Shown here: one piece after another, positions 21,201 to 31,940 of the stretch | How the letters are laid out: each line of letters begins with the position of its first letter | Numbering within the stretch: the first letter of the stretch is position 1 | Made by a program: the position numbers and the translations under genes | NCBI GenBank assembly: GCA_033032865.1 | Contig: JAWHQI010000065.1 | Span: forward strand, 3,844,001 to 3,908,000 | DNA from: Dactylorhiza incarnata | Taxonomy: Eukaryota > Streptophyta > Magnoliopsida > Asparagales > Orchidaceae | DNA: 64,000 nucleotides | Reading direction: 5' to 3' | The notes under the pieces: generated by a model | The model's database searches: none | Seen by the model: the letters and a program-made list of their open reading frames with translations, nothing else | What the model was told of the DNA's origin: nothing

Positions 21201-21830
21201 ATGGAATATAATATAATGCGAGTACCTGAAGAGAACTCGCGAATACCTGCTAATCTCTGCAAAAACAGAACATAAAGCAGGTATAAAACAATCTATAACG
21301 CGAGTACCTGAAGAGAACTCGCGAATACCTGCTAATCTCTGCAAAAAGAGAACATAAAGCAGGTATAAAACAATCTATAATGCGAGTACCTGAAGAGAAC
21401 TCGCGAATACCTGCTAATCTCTGCAAAAGATAACTCAAAGCAGGTATGGAATATAATATAACGCGAGTACCTGAAGAGAACTCGCGAACACCTGCAAATC
21501 TCTGCAAAAGAGAATTCAAAGCAGGTAAAAAACGTAACGCGAGTACCTGAAGAGAACTCGCGAACACCTGCAAATCTCTGCAAAAGAGAATTCAAAGCAG
21601 GTAAAAAACATAACGCGAGTACCTGAAGAGAACTCGCGAACACCTGCAAATCTCTGCAAAAGAGAACTCACAGCAGGTATAAAATATAATATAACGCGAG
21701 TACCTGAAGAGAGCTCGCGCACCTGCTAATCTCTGCAAAAGAGAACTTAAAGCAGGTATAAAAGAAACTTTATAATGCGAGTACCTGAGGAAAACTCGCA
21801 ACCACCTATTCATCTTTTCATATAAACATC
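18230..21830 (-). repeat. 76-82-bp tandem satellite in the 3' UTR of the gag-only Tat element, about 45 copies
   Basis: gcgagtacctga recurs at 18348, 18424, 18501, 18582, 18658 and 18740 and so on to about 21780, with unit lengths of 76, 77, 81 or 82 bp. Each unit has two inverted pairs: gcgagt/actcgc with an 11-nt loop and acctgc/gcaggt with a loop of about 25 nt. There is a higher-order duplication: blocks starting at about 18794 recur 1283 bp later, and others 1359 bp later (1283 plus one 76-bp unit). Many minus-strand frames stay open because unit lengths vary; I do not count them as genes. Confidence 0.93.
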
Positions 21831-21984
21831 TATAGAAAAGAAGTTTTTTGGATGTCTCGATACGACGTGGTGATATTCACTTCATTTGTAAGCAAGAAGC
21901 TAGCATAGCCTCTGTATCATATGCAAAAGAAGTAGTAATGCTCAATTGGAGCAACCACTATAATGTGGATATAAAGATGAAACC

Positions 21985-22400
21985 GTAATGGGGCGACCAT
22001 CAAAAGATGGGTTCAATTGCTTTTAAAGATTTGGGCGACCATTAAGGGATGAGTTTGATTCCCTTTTTAAGATTTTGGAGACCATCAAGGAGATGGGTTT
22101 GATTGCCTTTTAAGATTTTGGCGACCATCAAGGAGATGGGTTTGATTGCCTTTTAAGATTTTGGCGACCATCAAGGAGATGGGTTTGATTGCCTCTAAAG
22201 ATTTTGGCGACCATCAAGGGGATGGGTTTGATTGCCTTTTAAGATTTTGGCGACCATCAAGGAGATGAGTTTGATTGCCTTTAAAGATTTTGGCGACCAT
22301 CAAGGGATGGGTTTAATTGCCTTTTAAGATTTGTGCGACCATCGAAAGATGGGTTTGATTGCCTTTAAAGAAACTCGGGTAACCACCAAAAAGGTGGGTT
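21985..22400 (-). repeat. 43-bp tandem repeat next to the gag end
   Basis: 'ggcgaccatcaaggagatgg' and 'gtttgattgcctttt' recur with a 43-bp period (accatca at 22081, 22124, 22167), about nine copies with growing divergence towards the gag side. It is a second, unrelated tandem repeat in the same 3' UTR. Confidence 0.9.
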
Positions 22401-22575
22401 TGATTGCCACAACATTCACGAGCCATATTCAACCATGTATGTATTTAAAGGAAAGAACTAATGCAAACATATCTGAAAGAGCTCTGGCCTTAAGACGAAC
22501 CTTTTTGCCAATGAAAATGGATCTAGCATCGAGTGAGTGACCAATATTGCTAGAAAAGACTTTACAATCATATTT

Positions 22576-23932
22576 TTAAGCAACATATTCCCGCAGTTTG
22601 CCTTCTTTCAATAACTTCTCTACAAGCTTATGTAGAGCGCGACACTTTTCTGTATCATGACCCACACACATGTGGTATTGACAAAACAAATCTTTGTGAC
22701 AATTCCCTATGATCAGGTCGTATGAGAGAAGGTCTCGTAAAACCAGGTTCTTGCTGGATAATCTGAAGAACTTCTTTCATTGAGATAGTCAGACTTGTAT
22801 ACCTTCCTCGGAACTTATCTTGCTCGTTTGAGCGAGGAGAATAACATGACTTGTAATCATAAGCCTGAGTTGAGATATGAGGGTTGACAAGGCATAGCTC
22901 TGATTGATTTAACTGCAGGATACTTGGAGAAGCAGATAGATGCTCATAATCATAGCATATTTCACGTTGAGATGATAAGTTGGGACCTTGTTCATATTCT
23001 AACAAATAGCCACGACGATTGATAGGAAGATGACCATGAGAAGAATAATCTTTCTGTTGTTGTTGAGGCCTCTGAATTAAAGAAGCAAAATAATCGGGGT
23101 TCGCATCCTCGGCCTTAATGAACTGATTTGCTATTTCAATAAGATGAGCATAAGATTCTGGCTCTTTCATGGTGACTTCAAACTTAAGAGGACCTTCCTG
23201 GAGACCATTAATTAAGGCATGTTTATAGAGACTTTGATCAGCATTAACAACATCAAGGATTTCTTTTTGAAAGCGATCGATGAAGTGAGCTGTGGATTCG
23301 CTATCCATTTGCTTGATCTGAAAAAGAGCTGGTAGACCTCTCTTACGTTTCCTTAAAGTGCTGAACCTCAAATAAAATTCTCTTCGAAGATCCCCGAAGT
23401 GATTGATCGATTGAGATGGCAGATGATAGAACCAATCTAAAACTTGACCGTCAAAGGTCATGATGAGAAGTTTACACTTGATACCATCTGATAGAATTCT
23501 TAGTGAAGTGGCTGCCTCAAAGGCTTGCAGATGAAAAACTGGATCACTCATTCCAGAATAGACTGGTAGACGAGGCTCCTTGAAATCATTCGGGACTACT
23601 TCCCAACGGATTTTGTTCGATAATGGGGAAGGCTCTTGTTCTTCTCCTGCAGGAATTATTAGTCTATCAACAAGGTAAGGGGGATCACCCATACTAACCT
23701 TATGAGACTCATGATGAGGAATAGAGAGTCCTGCTGCTTCAGGTTGTAACGAATGCTCTAGATGACTGCTAGAAGGCTTCTTGTCATAAGTAGCTGCTAT
23801 AGTATTAAGTTGAGAATCCTCTTGTCTTTCAATGTGGGTGATCCCTGCTAATAGGGGGTTTATGTCACTAGTTTGAACAGGAACTTCAAGATGATTGGAA
23901 GGATGCTCGGGGCCTTCTGATGGATGATCCAT
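22576..23932 (-). CDS. Tat-lineage gag protein of the non-autonomous element
   Basis: The most likely start is MDHPSEGPEH at 23932; the open frame extends further upstream to 24106 without gag features. A Retrotrans_gag domain follows at about residues 125-285: NDFKEPRLPVYSGMSDPVFH, LLIMTFDGQVLDWFYHLP, SQSINHFGDLRREFYLRF, LPALFQIKQMDSESTAHFID, ALINGLQEGPLKFEV and YAHLIEIANQFIKAED. The first frame stops at 22655, but the next frame gives NCHKDLFCQYHMCVGHDTEK and CRALHKLVEKLLKEGKLREY, the histidine/cysteine motif and tail usual at the end of Tat gag, ending at 22576. One frameshift near 22680 therefore splits it. Its only partners are the LTRs; no pol gene is present. Confidence 0.85.
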
Positions 23933-24209
23933 GAAAACAAGAATTGTCGAAATAGAAAAACTGAAATAACTTTCAAACGGAGCCGAATTTTTGAAATCTG
24001 AGGGCTGAAAAGTGCCTGAACGGGAAACCCAGTTCAAATTTTGGATAGTTCGGCTCAAGACGGTCGCGTCGGGCTTTGAATTTCTGAATTCCGACACCCG
24101 GATCAAAAGTTATGGCCGTTTTAAGATTGAGTGTATTTTAGGCCAAATCTCGCATCTTCATTGCAACTGTTGTTCATCAACCACTCGCTATCTGAAGGTC
24201 GCGTGTTTC

Positions 24210-25689
24210 TGTTGATGCCGAAATTGTCCCCACGCCCTCGAGAAGGAATGAGAGGGGGTAGTGGTCGAGTAGCTGGTTACTTGAGTCGCAAATGAAGAGC
24301 TGAACGAGAGAAAAGAAGAGGGGGCCGCTAGCTTGCGGCGAGGCCAGACTTCGCCCGCCGCGGCAAATGCCACTCCTGCGGCGGGCTTTCCCTTTATTTA
24401 ATAATCTGTATTACAGCTCGTTGTTTTTAGTACATGGAAATACAATGAATACAAGAGAGTTGCGGGTAAGAAAAGAAAGCCGTTCGGGCTGTTTGCTGAG
24501 GTCGCCCGGACAGGTCGCCCGGGCTGTTTGCTGAGGTCGCCCAGACAGGTCGCCTGGGCTGTTTGCTGAGGCCGCCCGGCCTGTTGTTGAGACCGCCCGA
24601 ACTGGCAGTTAGGAGTTCGTCGGTCAGACCGCTAGTAGCTATGGTCTGGCTATTTCTAGCCGCCAGTTTTGTCCCCCAACTTGCCTGTCCTCTGTTCATG
24701 GTCGAGGGTCCTATTTATAGGCTCTAGATCGATGTCGTCACCTCCGGTGAGCCGGTGACCGGATCCCTACCCGTGCGGTCTGAACAATGGAGACCGCCTA
24801 CCCGCGCGGTCTGAAGGACGAGACCGCCTACCCGCGCGGTCTAAAGGAGGAGGCCGCCCCTGCTGGGTCTGAAGGGGGAGGCCGCCTACCCGCGCGGTCT
24901 GAAGGACGAGACCGCCTACCCGCGCGGTCTAAAGGAGGAGGCCGCCCCTGCTGGGTCTGAAGGGGGAGGCCGCCTACCCGCGCGGTCTGAACAATGGAGA
25001 CCGCCTACCCGCGCGGTCTAAAGGAGGAGGCCGCCCTTGCTGGGTCTGAAGGGGGAGGCCGCCTACCCGCGCGGTCTGAAGGACGAGACCGCCTACCCGC
25101 GCGGTCTAAAGGAGGAGGCTTCCCCTGCTGGGTCTGAAGGGGGAGGCCGCCTACCTGCGCGGTCTGAAGGACGACACCGCCTACCCGCGCGGTCTAAAGG
25201 AGGAGGCCGCCCCTGCTGGGTCTGAAGGGGGAGGCCGCCTACCTGCGCGGTCTGAAGGACGAGACCGCCTACCCGCGCGGTCTAAAGGAGGAGGCCGCCC
25301 CTGCTGGGTCTGAAGGGGGAGGCCGCCTACCCGCGCGGTCTGAAGGACGAGACCGCCTACCCGCGCGGTCTAAAGGAGGAAGCCGCCCCTGCTGGGTCTG
25401 AAGGGGGAGGCCGCCTACCTGCGCGGTCTGAAGGACGAGACCGCCTACCCGCGCGGTCTAAAGGAGGAGGCCGCCCCTGCTGGGTCTGAAGGGGGAGGCC
25501 GCCTACCCGCGCGGTCTGAAGGACGAGACCGCCTACCCGCGCGGTCTAAAGGAGGAGGCTGCCCCGGCTGGGCGACCTGAGGAAGGAGACCGCCCCTGCT
25601 GGGCGGGCAGGAGATCCCTAGCCGCATGACCTGTAGGAGAAACGCAGAAAAAATCTCCTCGAAAAGGATCGCCGATTTCTGGGTAAACA
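24210..25689 (-). repeat. 5' LTR of the gag-only Tat element
   Basis: 1480 bp, starting (plus view) tgttgatgcc and ending gggtaaaca. Nearly the same as 16614-18123 but with a different number and order of GC-rich U3 modules (24790-25560), and a TATA box at 24710-24721 on the minus strand. Confidence 0.93.
24790..25560 (-). repeat. GC-rich U3 tandem repeats, 5' LTR
   Basis: Same modules as at 17190-18010. The length differs from the other LTR, so units have been lost or gained since insertion. Confidence 0.88.
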
Positions 25690-25694
25690 AATAG

Positions 25695-26526
25695 ACTCTT
25701 CAACCTTACTCGATCTTTTGTTAAATATTCTATAGGCTTTACTGGTTGAAGAATATCCAAGAAATATTCCTTCATCACATTTTTCATCAAATTTTCCTAA
25801 AGAATCTTTTGTATTAAGAATAAAATATTTACATCCTAATACTTTAAAATATGATACGTTAGGTTTCTTTTGATAATATAGTTCATACGGTGTGAGATTT
25901 AGTGATGGGTGAAGCATAACTCTATTCATTACATAGCATGATGTGCTTACGGCTTCGGCCCAAAAAGACTTAGGTAGTTTATATTCAGATAACATGGTGC
26001 GTGCTAGTTCTTGGATTGTCCTATTTTTCCATTCTACAACACCATTTTGTTGAGGGGTGCGTGGAGCGGAGAACTCATGCTTAATACCTAACATTTCACA
26101 AAAAGATTTAAAATTTTCATTTTCAAATTCACCTCCATGATCTGAGCGAATGCATTTTATTTTTAAATCTAGTTCATTTTGAATACGAGTACATAATTTT
26201 GAGAATTCACAAAACGCATCAGATTTGGAAGAGAGAAATAAAGTCCAGCAATATCTTGAGAAATCATCTATTAGAACGAAAGTGTATATTTTACCACCAA
26301 GACTTGCGGTGTTAACGGGACCAAAGAGATCCATATGAATTAATTGCAATGGTTTTGAAGTAGAAATTTCGTTTTTGCTTTTAAAAGATGATTTTGTAAA
26401 TTTACCTTTTTGGCATGGAGAACATAGTGAAGATAAATTTCCATTCAACTTAGGCAATCCTCTAATCAATTCCCTTTTTGCTAGTTTTAAAATGAGCTTT
26501 GTACTAGCGTGACCTAAACGTCTATG
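25695..26526 (-). pseudogene. Copia-M integrase
   Basis: The zinc-binding start is HRRLGHASTKLILKLA ... LSSLCSPCQKGKF; the tryptophan before HRRLGH is a TGA stop (at about 26525). The core has LQLIHMDLFGPVNTASLGG, KCIRSDHGGEFENENF and APRTPQQNGVVEWKNRT, the three acidic positions of the DDE triad, followed by TMLSEYKLPKSFWAEAV and LGCKYFILNTKDSLGKFDEK, FLGYSSTSKAYRIFNKRSSK. The reading frame then runs at 25694 into the inserted gag-only Tat LTR. A close relative of this integrase lies at 63791-64000. Confidence 0.92.
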
Positions 26527-26937
26527 TCATAGTTCTAATTCATCATTTTTGGTTATAAAACATTTTATAGATGATTTGGAAAGATCATGAAACGAAACTA
26601 TGTAAACATTGTGAATTCTAGGTGCAGTTAGTAACACATCTTTTGTTTTAGGATTAACTATTTTGCAAAGATTAGTGGATGATTCAAATAATACGTCTAA
26701 TCCTTTATCACACAGTTGACTTATAGATATTAAGTTATGTTTTAATCCTTTTACATAAAGAACATTTGAGATAAGAAAGGATTCGTTACCCACTGTACCT
26801 ACTCCCATGATCCTTCCATTACCGTTATCACCAAACGTTACGATCCCTCCTTTCTTCTTTTCTAGGCTAAGGAATTTTGCTTTTTTGCCCATCATATGCT
26901 TGGAGCAGCCTGAGTCCAAGTACCACACATCCTCCAT
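26527..26937 (-). pseudogene. Copia-M protease and GAG-pre-integrase region
   Basis: Starts with VWYLDSGCSKHMMGKKAKF, the active-site DSG of copia aspartic protease, then GIVTFGDNGNGRIMGVGTVG and VLYVKGLKHNLISISQLCDK, GLDVLFESSTNLCKIVN, the usual order before the integrase zinc finger. Length fits. The frame ends at the TGA in front of HRRLGH. It cleaves the polyprotein in an active element. Confidence 0.9.
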
Positions 26938-28076
26938 TTCCTTAGCCTTCCTACAAATCTAGAGAGAAGATGAGAGTAAAGATCCAGATATCCAAGAGGT
27001 TCCACCCATAGAGTAAGTGGATTTCTTAGGTACCCAGATTTGTTTTAACGATCCTTGTTTTATATTCCCGCAAGAGCTAGACGTGTGTCCAAACTTAAGT
27101 CAATTAGCACACGAAATAAAGGGGCTTGAGACCCTTTTCTGAGTTTCTACATTGCTCTTGCTGGATGATGTTTGAACATTAGAAAAAATAGAAGATTTTT
27201 TAATAGTTGAGCTACCGCCGGCGTTAGTGGCTAGCGCCGGGTGGTAGGGTTCACTTTTATATCCGACCCCAAATTTTCCAGAACCATAAAATTGGTTTCC
27301 CAAAATCATATCCAGGGATTTTTGACCAATCCCGAAATTTTCTATGGCTATATTGAGGCCATGATTTCGTTTTTTAAGAAAAGTATTTTCTTGTACAATC
27401 ATAACACATTTATTTTCAAATCCCTTTTTGTTATTTTCAATTTGTAAAAGAGAGGTTTTTAGTTTTCTCTCTAAGTCCCCCTTTTCTTTTGCAATAGTTT
27501 TGTTTTGTGAGAGGGCCTTAGAAAGAGAAACTTCAAGTTATTTTGTCTTAAATAAAGAGTGCTCACACTCTTGACATGAAACCTTTCTCTTTTTAAGGGA
27601 AATCAATTTTTTTGTGAGCTTATGATTTTCTTTGATAATAGATTCATTTTCACGATTTAATATAATATTATCTTTTATACTTTGATCATAAGATTTGCAA
27701 GTGAAAACAAATTCATCATTGAGTTCTTCGAAAGTAGGAGGAGTTACCTTAGTGTCGCAAAGAACACTGGTGTCGTCATCATTGCTTTTTGCCATTAAGC
27801 ATAAGTTTGCTTCCTCCTCGCTACTTGACTCAGACTCGTTTGACTCTTCAGAGGAAGAATCATCCCAAGTTGCGGCTTTCAGTGCTTTCTTTATCTCTTT
27901 TGCTTTGTATTATTCTTTTGCTCCTTTTGATACTTTGGGCACTGGCTCCAAATGCGCCTGGTCTTTCTGCAGTGGTAGCACTCTGGTGGTCGTCTTTCTT
28001 CTTCATCTTCATTTCCTTTTTCTTTCCTTGATGAAGAGGAAGATCCCTTTCGTCGAGTATCCTTTTGTAAGTATTT
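26938..28076 (-). pseudogene. Copia-M long gag spacer with zinc knuckles and coiled coil
   Basis: Read from 28076 downwards: a first knuckle CYHCRKTRRIWSQCP, with arginine in place of the histidine, then a serine/glutamate-rich acidic stretch (SSSEESNESESSSEEEANLC), then a coiled-coil stretch from SYDQSIKDNIILNRENESII on, then FGIGQKSLDMILGNQFYGSG, and a second knuckle (CLKFGHTSSSC) before IWVPKKSTYSMGGTSW. Frames change at about 27990, 27540 and 27100. The long spacer is typical of SIRE/Maximus elements. The stretch 27211-27247 carries the gcgctagc-type words seen in the LTR. Confidence 0.8.
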
Positions 28077-28896
28077 TCAGAATGTGTTCCTTCTTTCCGG
28101 ATTCCTGATAAACTTCCTGAAGTTCTTCACCAGGAGACCTTCTTCATCATCATCATCTTCGATGCTTTCCTTCTTTGATTTTAGTGCTAACGCCTTTTTC
28201 TTTGGCTCTTTGTTGTATTCATCGTGTTGAATCTGGAGTTCTACCTCATGGGTTTTGAGATTCCCAATAAGGTTCTTGATCTGGAGCATTCTTAAGTTGT
28301 GTGACTCCGAGATGGTTGTCACCTTTGGATTGAACCTTGGAGGTAAGGAGCGAAGAATTTTCCTCACCAAGTCCCCGTCTGAGTAGGTATTTCCAAGTGC
28401 CTTTGAAGCGTTGACGATCTTGGTGAAGCGAGTGTACATCGAGTTGATGTCCTCTTCGGTATCCATCCTGAATTTTTCATATTCAGATTCCAGTTGGAAT
28501 AGCTTTGCATCTTTTACCTGCGATGTACCTTCATGAGTAACTTCCAATTGATTTCAAATATCATAAGCAGTTATGCATGCAGAAATTCTATTAAACTCAG
28601 TCATATTTAAGGCGCAATATAAAGCGTTCATTGCTTTAGCATTATTTTTACACCTTAGTTTATCGTTATCATCCCATTTATCTTTAGGTTTTAGTAATGT
28701 CGCCTCTCCCACTACAGTTGTAGGAGGAGAGTACCGAACTTCTACCATATTCCATACTTCTACATCCATGGTCATAAGAAAACACATCATTCGATTTTTC
28801 CAGTAGTTAAAATCTGACCCAGTAAAGAGAGGCGGTCGACTAACCCCTTGACCCTCCGGAAAAGCGAGATCATGAGACGCTATTATTCCCGGTTGT
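28077..28896 (-). pseudogene. Copia-M gag
   Basis: The protein start is readable as 'ASHDLAFPEGQGVSRPPLF', but its ATG is ATA at about 28890. Then FTGSDFNYWKNRMMCFLMTM, DVEVWNMVEVRYSPPTTVV, AKAMNALYCALNMTEFNRI, a TGA for the expected Trp at about 28552 (AYDI*NQLEV), then THEGTSQVKDAKLFQLESEY, ILRSLPPRFNPKVTTISES and LIGNLKTHEVELQIQHDEY. This is the plant copia gag (UBN2-type) domain. The start codon loss plus stops show the copy is dead. It lies directly after the PBS. Confidence 0.88.
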
Positions 28897-28918
28897 TAAG
28901 CCGATTGGAATAAAACCA

Positions 28919-28929
28919 CTCTGATACCA
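28919..28929 (-). other. Primer binding site, copia-M
   Basis: The minus strand reads tggtatcagag 2 nt inside the 5' LTR end, complementary to initiator Met tRNA, as in elements 1 and 2. Confidence 0.92.
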
Positions 28930-28931
28930 CT

Positions 28932-28967
28932 TGTTGGATCGGTAGGTGCCCTTAGAGGGGGGGGGGG
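28932..28967 (-). repeat. 5' LTR of copia-M, inner 36 bp
   Basis: tgttggatcggtaggtgccc followed by a G run, matching the start of the LTR at 10972. The LTR resumes at 38429 after the LARD; the G run serves as the target duplication ggggg. Confidence 0.9.
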
Positions 28968-29118
28968 TGTAACATCCACAATCCTTATAGACCCCTAGTT
29001 GGTATTAGGTCAGGGGTGGTGTACTGAGTAGCCACCAAGGCCCTTGGACCAAGTGGAGTGTGCTAAGCGCACACCAAGGGCACAAAATCAACATAGCCCA
29101 ATACCACTCCCTTAGGCC

Positions 29119-29543
29119 AATTGACTCTCAATTCACCAAATTGACCTCCCCCATACCACCCTAACCACTGAGGAAGACCATTACCTTGAGAATTGCACTT
29201 GGGTGGGACCCAATTGCATGAAATTGACCAAAGTCAATAATATGTCAACATTAACCAAACTAAGTCAATTAGGGTTCAATTGACTCTACATGTTCAAATT
29301 GACCTTATCACCACACTCTAAACACTTTAAGGAACTCATTGGACCTCAAAGCCCCATCACTTGGTCAACCATTCGACCAATTTGGCCAAAGTCAACTCTA
29401 GCTTAATTTAGGTCAAAATCACACCTTAAGGCTAAATTAAACCAAATGGAGCCCCACCATGGACCAACCCATGTTGGGTGATGTTAAGGGACCCATGACC
29501 CCCAAGTGGGGTCAACCCCCTCACCTTGGTTGACCAAAGTCAA
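29119..29543. promoter_or_regulatory. W-box (TTGACC/T) cluster at start of LARD LTR
   Basis: By hand count, 13 TTGACC or TTGACT words on either strand in about 425 bp (near 29120, 29140, 29224, 29232, 29263, 29280, 29299, 29363, 29390, 29411, 29511, 29529, 29538), against fewer than one expected by chance. TTGAC[CT] is the core site of WRKY transcription factors. The last two form an inverted repeat, ggttgaccaaagtcaacc. The 3' LTR keeps the cluster (37465-37885). Confidence 0.6.
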
Positions 29544-31450
29544 CCATGGTCAGCATAGCCCATTAAAGGGAATATTGGACCCAAATTGAATGGGACTCAA
29601 CCCCCATCCTCTAGCCAATTACTCATGGACCTAAGGCATGCCCACCAACCCTAGACTGAACCTAACACTAAGCTTGATTAATCAAATGAAGGGGGGGGGG
29701 GGACCAAAAGTTGATCAAAAAGCATAAAGCATAAAGCAAAAGCTAAAAGCAATCACCCCCTCCTCCACACTTCTCCTCCAATCAGCCTAGGGGCCTTCCC
29801 TGATTGCTGGGGGTCTGAGCTTGACCCAGATGGAAGCAGGAGGCCGGCAGCAACAGGAGGGTGGCAGCAAGGGGCACAACCGAGGTAGCATAGTTTCAAA
29901 TCAGCCTATAGAGGCCTCCCCATCCCAATCCAACCTCACCATTAGCTTCAGGAGGTAGAGAGCAGTCGAAAACGACACCTGGAGAAAAACTTTTGCTGGA
30001 GAATCGAGATCAGGAGCGGGATCGCCGGAGCAAGGAAAATCCATGGCCAACTGTCGCCGGAGCCGCCGCCACGCACCAATAGTGGTTCGTTTCTCCTCCC
30101 CTCCCCCATGCTAGCTTCTCATCACATAATGCTGAAGGATCGGGCTCAATTGAGCCCGGATCCACCTCCGAAATCCATGGATTTCGTCTCGATTCGTGAC
30201 ACCCAGGATCGCCGGAAAATGCCTCCTCCGGCCGCCATGTCGCCGGGAAGTCGTAGCCCCGACCACCACGAAGGTGGTGGCGGTGGTGGCCGGCCGTGGT
30301 GGCCCCCAGGTGGCCGGGAAAGGGAGGAGTAAATCGGCCCAGCGCGGTTGAATCCCAGCCGTTGGCTGAGGAAGAAGACGATGGCGCCGCCGTCTGATTT
30401 GCGCCAAGATTCGTGCAGATCTTTATTTTCCAGTATTTAATTAATTCTCTATACTAGTTATTCTGCCTCTAAAATTCAGTCCTCTTCAAATATAAATTAG
30501 GGCCTCCTAATAGCTGAACTAGAAAAAGTGCCCAACATGAAAGTTGTAGGCCTTGGTCTTAAATTTCATTTGGCCTTGAGTTTAGGTCATTTGGTGACCC
30601 ACAGCTCCCTAGGGAGCTGTTTTACTAGGACTGGTCCTACACTAGGTCAGTCCACTAAATTAATTACCTAGGTCAAAACCTTCAAGCTTCGAAGCGGTGC
30701 TTTTAATCATGGGTTGGTATACCCTAGGGGCACCCCCTGCCAAAGGGACAGCCCTTAGTGGACACTTTTACCTAGGGTTTTTGTGGTAGTTATAATATTT
30801 AAATTAAGTTGATTTCTGGAGCATATGATGTCCAAATGACACCAAACTTTGGTGGCATGCTCTTTTGTACATGAGTAGTGCCTACCTAAAATTTCACTCC
30901 ATTTGGAGTTGATTTGGTATGGAAAATAGGAAACCCTAATGAGGGCCTTTAAGGGTCAAATTAGGGTTTAGGTCATTTTGAGGAGTTGCGTGTGTTAGCC
31001 TCCTCCCATCATGATGGCAATGTGGGTATGGATATACAAAGGCATGTGACACACCCTAGTGGTCCATTTGGAGCCATTAGGGTGGTGTGACCTAAAACCC
31101 TAAGGGTAAACCCTTAAGGGTGCAAAGTGAGATTTGTGAAGGGCATGGGACCAAATGTTCTTGCCTTGGCTCAGAACTTTGTAGATATGTTTGTAGGAGA
31201 ATAAAATAACTTAGTTAATTTAATGAGAATTTTTAGAGGTATTTAAGTATTTTTCTTCCTAATAAATGAAATTGCCACCCTTTCCTTAATAAAATGAAAT
31301 GCATGGTCATAGGACCTCGTATGGTGTTGAAACTCTATCAGTGGCTGATTAGGGATGAAAATGGACTATAGTAATTTTGTTATGATTTGTTGAAGTATTA
31401 TTCCTTATGTAGGAAATTTTAAGTACTTGCTAGCTTAAGGGAATTTAATC

Positions 31451-31940
31451 TTGAAAAATACCAAATCATGGGGATAAATTGTGAAACTTGGTTATCTGTC
31501 ATTCAATACTATTATAAGCCCAAGATAATTATTTGGAAGCTTGTAGAATTATATTTCATGTACCTCATGTAGAGATTGGATTTTTCAACCCTTGAGTATT
31601 AAATCTTTTTAAAAATATCAAATCATGGGCAATGTTATGATACTTAGAAATCTATCATTTTATGATAATATATGCATATGATAATTGTTTGGAAGCTTGT
31701 AGAATTGTAGTTTTTGTACCTCATGCAGAAATTGGGATTTTCAACCCTTGAGTATTAAATCCTTTTAAAAATATCAAATCATGGGGCAATGTTATGATAC
31801 TTAGAAATCTGTCATTTTATGTTAATATATGCCCATGATAATTGTTTGGAAGCTTGTAGAATTTTATTTCTTGTACCTCATGTAGAAATTGGGATTTACA
31901 CCACTTGAGTATTAAATCTTTTTAAAATATCAAATCATAT
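31451..31940 (+). repeat. 156-bp tandem repeat in LARD LTR, about 3 copies
   Basis: cttgagtattaaatc recurs at 31591, 31747 and 31904 with shared segments 'ttggaagcttgtagaatt' and 'atgataatt' between; an earlier partial copy lies at 31451-31560. Confidence 0.85.

Larger units (their letters stand above)
16614..25689 (-). mobile_element. Gag-only Tat-lineage element (TR-GAG type) with two tandem-repeat systems
   Basis: A 9.08-kb element bounded by LTRs at 16614-18123 and 24210-25689 and by the duplication aatag. The interior (18124-24209) holds a single gag gene on the minus strand and, between gag and the 3' LTR, about 4.2 kb of tandem repeats. No protease, RT, RNase H or integrase is present. 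This fits terminal-repeat elements with only a gag domain (TR-GAG), here derived from the Tat lineage by its gag. It would need another element's pol. Confidence 0.9.

Noticed and set aside
18456..21813. Many minus-strand open frames of 60-107 codons (LQVLALCFLPALNSLLQ-type)
   Set aside because: They repeat with the 76-82-bp satellite, occur in several phases at once and have no non-repeat part; they stay open because of unit sequence.
18230..21830. CRISPR-like array
   Set aside because: Repeats are contiguous satellite units with similar linkers, not fixed repeats separated by unique spacers; the context is a plant retrotransposon.
24012..24215. Plus-strand frame next to the Tat gag start
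   Set aside because: Antisense to the leader and gag start; no features.
17191..25690. Open frames over GC-rich repeats (TAYPRGLKDE-type and the antisense)
   Set aside because: Artefacts of the U3 tandem modules, present in both LTRs and on both strands.
30108..30407. Open frames in the GC-rich part of the LARD LTR
   Set aside because: No domain, simple composition, open on both strands.
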